The position numbers were made by a program, and so were the translations under genes. The notes beneath the pieces are model-generated. The model saw only the letters and a program-made list of their open reading frames with translations, had not been told where the DNA came from and searched no databases. DNA of 64,000 bases from UM-FILTER-47-13 sp964445195 (GTDB taxonomy: Bacteria; Pseudomonadota; Alphaproteobacteria; Micavibrionales; Micavibrionaceae): contig CAYUKA010000008.1 in assembly GCA_964445195.1 (NCBI GenBank), positions 1-64,000 on the forward strand, given 5' to 3'. Positions 60,332 through 64,000 of the stretch are shown piece by piece. Numbering within the stretch: position 1 is the stretch's first letter; each line of letters starts with the position of its first letter.

Positions 60332-60975
60332 GAGCATTTGTCAAATCAGTTGCCGCGGCTGTGGGGCTTGTCATGCTGAATGCCTGTTCTGTCTTCGGAC
60401 ATAATCCCGGTCTTGAACAACCCGCTTATGAGGTTGTGCGCAAGGCGGACAATATCGAGATCCGCCGTTATAAAGATCTGCTGGTCGCCAGTACGACGGT
60501 GGACGGTGATTATGACGATATGACCGGCGAGGGGTTCATGCGTCTGTTCCGGTATATTGACGGCGCGAACACGGCTACGGATAAAATCGCGATGACTGCG
60601 CCGGTCTTGATGGAAGAGCGCAGCCGGAAAATTGCCATGACCGCGCCTGTACTCAATCAAAAGAAGGCATCCGGCGGTTGGACGATGTCATTTATTTTGC
60701 CTTCGCAATACACGATGGAGACCGCGCCGCGGCCGCAAAACGATCTGGTCGAACTGCGGACGATCCCGGGGCGTACGGTCGGGGCCATTACCTTTGCCGG
60801 TTTCCTGAACGAGGCGGGTATTGCCAGAAACAAGCAGGCATTGGCACAGTGGCTGACCGCCAACGGTTATGACTTCGATTCGCAGGTTTATGAGGCGGCC
60901 GGTTATAACCCGCCTTTTACATTGCCGCCATTGCGGCGCAACGAGGTACTGATCCCGGTTTTTGGCGGCTCATAA
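60328..60975 (+). CDS. SOUL-family haem-binding lipoprotein
   Basis: 215 residues with lipobox LNAC near residue 20. The SOUL/HBP fold is recognised by YEVVRKADNIEIRRYKDLLV, KIAMTAPVL, FILPSQYTMETAPRPQND and GYNPPFTLPPLRRNEVL at the end. The KIAMTAPVL motif occurs twice in succession (about residues 89 and 106), where most members have one. SOUL proteins bind haem or tetrapyrroles; haem use here is inferred. Last gene of the coupled cluster. Confidence 0.87.
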   Translation: MRAFVKSVAAAVGLVMLNACSVFGHNPGLEQPAYEVVRKADNIEIRRYKDLLVASTTVDGDYDDMTGEGFMRLFRYIDGANTATDKIAMTAPVLMEERSRKIAMTAPVLNQKKASGGWTMSFILPSQYTMETAPRPQNDLVELRTIPGRTVGAITFAGFLNEAGIARNKQALAQWLTANGYDFDSQVYEAAGYNPPFTLPPLRRNEVLIPVFGGS

Positions 60976-61061
60976 AAGCCCTCTGGAAACATGCTGCAAT
61001 TTCGCGTAAATCTGGCAGTACAGGTTTTGAATAAACACTATAACCAGCTGTTGAGATCGCT

Positions 61062-62126
61062 ATGTTGCCGATTGTCTGGACGAGTCCGCCGCAAACCGGA
61101 AAACTCCGCGCCGCTTTTCAAAAGGCGGCTTCCGCCCGTTTTGTTGATAGGGCGGCCAACCGCCGTTTGCTGACCGAATTCAGTAATGTTGCGCTTGATG
61201 GCCTTCATGCGGCGTTGAGCGGCCTGCATGAAATGTCGGTCAATATTCGCGGGAACCTGCCGGCGCAAAAGCGCCGTTTTTATGAGACGATGGATCGGCA
61301 TTATGCGCGCGGACAGTCTCTGTCAGAGATTGACGTGGCAGGTGAAATTTTGGGTTTACAGGGGGTTAAGCCGGTTCTTGAGGCGCCACCAGAGATTTTG
61401 GCGGCGTTTGAGCAGGCCCTGAGGGCCGACGGCCCGGTGCTTATTGTCGCCAATCATTCTTATGCCCCTTTTGATGGGTTGGCCTTAATGAGCGAGGTTC
61501 ACCAGTATCGCGGCAATTATAAAATTATGGCGAACGCGGCGCTGCAGGAATTTGACGAACTGGCGCCGCGGGTGATTCCGGTTGATATTAGCGACCGGTT
61601 TATGCGGTCCGCTGATCCGGAAAAGGTAAATGCGCGCCGGATCTCATCGGTCAAAGCAGCCCTGAAGGGTCTTGAATCAGATGGTGGCTGTGTGATTCTG
61701 TTCCCGGCGGCCTCTATTTCCAAAGCGCAGCGCTGGGGCGGGACAATTCAGGATCAGGAATGGCTGGACGGCGCCGGGTTGTTCGTTCGCTCTTTCGCCC
61801 GGAAGGGCAGGGAGCTGACCATCATACCGGTCTTTATAGACGGTCATATGGGAGGGCCGGACAACAGCCGTTCTTACCATATGGGGTATCTTGATGTGCC
61901 GACATGGCTGAATGCGGCGATTATGAAGGCCAGTATTCTCAATCCCGGTCCTATCACGTTGCGGCCTGGTATGCCTATGAAAGCAGAACAGTTTGCCGGT
62001 ATGAAGGCGAACCAGATCACAAGCGCCTTGCGGCAAAGTGTCTATGAGCTTGCCCCGCCGGAAGGTTTGCCACAGGCTGAGCCGCCGGGCTGGCGCCGGG
62101 CGCTTGGCCGTGTTCTTGCTGTCTGA
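61062..62126 (+). CDS. PlsC-like acyltransferase
   Basis: 354 residues. The acyltransferase site is IVANHSYAPFDGLALMSE (NHx5DG, as in ornithine-lipid and lysophospholipid acyltransferases), followed by the FPAASISKAQRWGGTIQDQ strand and IIPVFIDGH. No membrane helix is evident. It probably acylates a glycerolipid or amino lipid. Codon use is a little more AT-rich than neighbours. It starts 86 bases after the SOUL gene and converges with the lytic transglycosylase. Confidence 0.75.
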   Translation: MLPIVWTSPPQTGKLRAAFQKAASARFVDRAANRRLLTEFSNVALDGLHAALSGLHEMSVNIRGNLPAQKRRFYETMDRHYARGQSLSEIDVAGEILGLQGVKPVLEAPPEILAAFEQALRADGPVLIVANHSYAPFDGLALMSEVHQYRGNYKIMANAALQEFDELAPRVIPVDISDRFMRSADPEKVNARRISSVKAALKGLESDGGCVILFPAASISKAQRWGGTIQDQEWLDGAGLFVRSFARKGRELTIIPVFIDGHMGGPDNSRSYHMGYLDVPTWLNAAIMKASILNPGPITLRPGMPMKAEQFAGMKANQITSALRQSVYELAPPEGLPQAEPPGWRRALGRVLAV

Positions 62127-62133
62127 ATGAGTT

Positions 62134-64000
62134 TTAATTATAGCGCGTCGTTGTGGCGACCTTATAGGGGCGGGTGCCGTCCAGCGCGACATAACGCGCC
62201 AGACGGCCTTCGGCGACGGCGTCAAGGGACGGGGTCGGCTGTTCCATGCGCAGGCGGTAAATCCAGTAATTTGCCATTACCCGTTCGACAAAGGCGCGGG
62301 TCTCCGCCATCGGAATCAATTCGACGAACAGCAGGGGATCATCGGCAAATACCGGGAAGTCGCGTTTCCATTTGCGCAGGTTGCCGGGACCGGCATTGTA
62401 GGCGATCATCAGCGAGAAGAGTTCCGCCCCGACGGTTCCCTGGTAAAGTAAATCCTCAACATAGCGCTGGCCGATATCGATATTCAGGCGCGGGTCTTTC
62501 AGATGATGGCGTCCGGCGGCAGAGCGCAGGTCGCGCCGTCCGGCGACGAAGGCGGCCGTGGCGGGCATCAGCTGCATCAGGCCGGTGGCTCCGCTGGGGT
62601 TTTCGGCAACCGGGTTGAATCTTGATTCCTGCCGGATAAAGGCATAGAGCAGCGCCTGGTCGATCTTGTAGCCGCTGGTCGGCGTCCACGGTGACAACGG
62701 GTAAAGGGCCGCATCGTATAACCGCCCGTCCGGCTTTTTGATGGCCGCAGCCAGCCGCATTGCGTAAGCCGGCAGGCCGATATGATGCGCATAGGCGAAC
62801 AGCGCGTCGACCAGCCCGTTACGGGCGGCCGGGTCGATCAGGCGTAATTCCTGTTCCGCCAGGTGGTACTGTCCGGCTTCGGCAAGCAGCATGGCGCGCC
62901 GTGCCTGCGGATAATCAGCCAGCATTTGATCGTGCACCGTTGTAAAGGCCGGCATATCCCAGTTAAAGTCAAAGTCCCAGCCGAGTGCGCGGGTAGCGAT
63001 CAGCCCGTAAAATGTGCGCGGATGATCGGCGGCGCGGCGGAGCCATATATTAACATCCCTGACATTACCGGCTCTCATGTGGGCGCGTGATGCCCAGTAA
63101 GCGCCGGCTGCCGCGGCCCATGGCGAGGCATAGGGCGAGCGGGCCGTGATCTCGAACAGGGCGGCGGCGCGGCGGTAATCGCGCTGCTGCCAGGCGGTCA
63201 GGCCGCCGACCCAGCCGGCCAGTGGCGTTTTTTCGCCGGAACGGGCGGCGCTGGCACCGGCGAGCGTTGCGGCTTCGCCGAGTTTGCCGGCAATCATGTA
63301 ACCGCGGGCAATTGCGGTTCGCAGCCGGTCATATTCGCTTTCATGCAGGCCGTGCGCGGCAGCATCGTTTTGTAAGCGCCGGTAAGCCCGGCTTGGTGCG
63401 CCGCGGGCGATATCGGCAGCGATTGTTTGCTCCAGCTTTTTAATGGCAGCCCGGGCGCCGGGGCTGCGATCGACGGGCGGGCGGTAGGCGCGGTTCGTGT
63501 ATGACAGCACATTCAGATAGCCGCTAACGCCGCCGTTGTCTGCCGGTGCCTGTAATGTGCCGCTAAAATTATCGGGTATGCGTTTGCGGGCCAGCCGGTA
63601 GACTTTCGCAGCCCCCGGATGGTCGGCGTAAGAGTCGAGCCAGCTTTTTAACTCATCGAACCGGCTTTTATAGGCGGTCGGGTGCATATAGCGCTGATAC
63701 AGCACATGGCCGCGCAGCCGCATGTCGCGCAGGCGGCTCATGGCCTCGTCGGCCTTATCCCACGACGCGGTGGCCTGATAGGCAAAAATTTTGCGATACA
63801 GCGCGGCATCGTGCTCCGATAATGGCGAATCTATATCCGGCAACGGTTTGCGGCGTGGCACCGGTATGTTACCAGACGCGAGCAATTGCGTGACCGCCGG
63901 CTGTGCAAAGTCGGGTTTGGGCGGCGGCACAGGGGCCGGCATCGCCATCACCGCTGCCGAAGCCGCCGTGATCGTCATAAGCCCGATAAAACCGAGAAGC
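62134..64000 (-). CDS. Soluble lytic murein transglycosylase, 5' end outside the window
   Basis: At least 614 residues. The N-terminal superhelical domain (about 60-470) is followed by the SLT domain with DQALLYAFIRQESRFNPVAE (catalytic Glu in RQESRF), NPSGATGLMQLMPATA, and the AYNAGPGNLRKW motif. It cleaves peptidoglycan with 1,6-anhydro product formation. An ATG lies at 63978, but upstream codons stay open to the edge and read as a hydrophobic signal core (LLGFIGL), so the true start is probably beyond 64000. This part of the gene is complete on its 3' side. Confidence 0.93.
   Translation of the reverse strand, partial: LLGFIGLMTITAASAAVMAMPAPVPPPKPDFAQPAVTQLLASGNIPVPRRKPLPDIDSPLSEHDAALYRKIFAYQATASWDKADEAMSRLRDMRLRGHVLYQRYMHPTAYKSRFDELKSWLDSYADHPGAAKVYRLARKRIPDNFSGTLQAPADNGGVSGYLNVLSYTNRAYRPPVDRSPGARAAIKKLEQTIAADIARGAPSRAYRRLQNDAAAHGLHESEYDRLRTAIARGYMIAGKLGEAATLAGASAARSGEKTPLAGWVGGLTAWQQRDYRRAAALFEITARSPYASPWAAAAGAYWASRAHMRAGNVRDVNIWLRRAADHPRTFYGLIATRALGWDFDFNWDMPAFTTVHDQMLADYPQARRAMLLAEAGQYHLAEQELRLIDPAARNGLVDALFAYAHHIGLPAYAMRLAAAIKKPDGRLYDAALYPLSPWTPTSGYKIDQALLYAFIRQESRFNPVAENPSGATGLMQLMPATAAFVAGRRDLRSAAGRHHLKDPRLNIDIGQRYVEDLLYQGTVGAELFSLMIAYNAGPGNLRKWKRDFPVFADDPLLFVELIPMAETRAFVERVMANYWIYRLRMEQPTPSLDAVAEGRLARYVALDGTRPYKVATTTRYN

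Noticed and set aside
1..64000. CRISPR arrays, tRNA or rRNA genes, insertion sequences, toxin-antitoxin or phage-defence genes
   Set aside because: I looked for regular spaced repeats, cloverleaf sequences with a CCA or GTTCGA arm, transposases and known defence motifs and found none convincing.

Overview
The window is bacterial chromosome, coding-dense and of moderately high GC. It points to an alphaproteobacterium: the tuf/S10-spc-alpha ribosomal layout, the RpoA N-terminus (MIQKNWQELIKP), an ATP12-type F1 chaperone, a DUF3035/BamF-like lipoprotein, a two-PDZ DegP protease and a ppk-ppx-ribF-ileS-lspA cluster all fit that class. I cannot place the genus. A deep-branching or Micavibrio-like lineage is a guess only. 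No tRNA, rRNA, CRISPR array, insertion sequence, prophage or recognisable defence island was found.

Layout. 1-17518 (+): end of tuf, then the S10, spc and alpha ribosomal-protein operons. Oddities here are an extra 84-codon gene between rpsC and rplP, lysine/alanine-rich extensions on L29, S17, L30 and L15, an acidic tail on L3, a palindromic repeat between rplF and rplR, and a terminator-bounded two-gene block (unknown protein plus GNAT acetyltransferase) separating rplO from secY. 17545-26600 (+): DegP-like protease, rarA (frameshifted in its Walker A motif), crcB, an RluC-type pseudouridine synthase, an AsmA-like protein, the ATP12 chaperone, a non-coding leader region and an ABC exporter. 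26602-45998 is mostly on the minus strand: mutL, a small membrane protein and a K+/H+ antiporter-like gene; a lone SDR on plus; then a long run ppk-ppx-ribF-unknown-ileS-lspA-DUF3035-M16-M16-pgi-pentapeptide protein. ileS carries an apparent in-frame palindromic insertion.

46173-52863 is a signalling region. Two paralogous proteins, each with an unfamiliar N-terminal domain and a C-terminal receiver domain, flank a tandem UspA protein and a sigma-54 activator. A close match to the sigma-54 promoter consensus, with two upstream palindromes, lies in front of the second receiver protein and divergent from the activator gene. An OmpR-type response regulator and histidine kinase follow.

52909-62126 (+) looks like an envelope-lipid modification cluster: FAD-dependent oxidoreductase, DUF1365 protein, MipA/OmpV outer-membrane protein, then a translationally coupled run of cyclopropane-fatty-acid-synthase-like methyltransferase, chalcone-isomerase-like protein, MFS/GPH transporter, DUF3833 lipoprotein, SDR and SOUL haem-binding lipoprotein, and finally a PlsC-like acyltransferase. 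A lytic transglycosylase gene on minus runs off the right edge.

The least explained items are the NTD-receiver pair with its sigma-54 promoter, the extra gene inside the S10 operon, the shared Lys/Ala extensions on four ribosomal proteins, and the palindrome inside ileS. No complete unknown system is proven by sequence alone.
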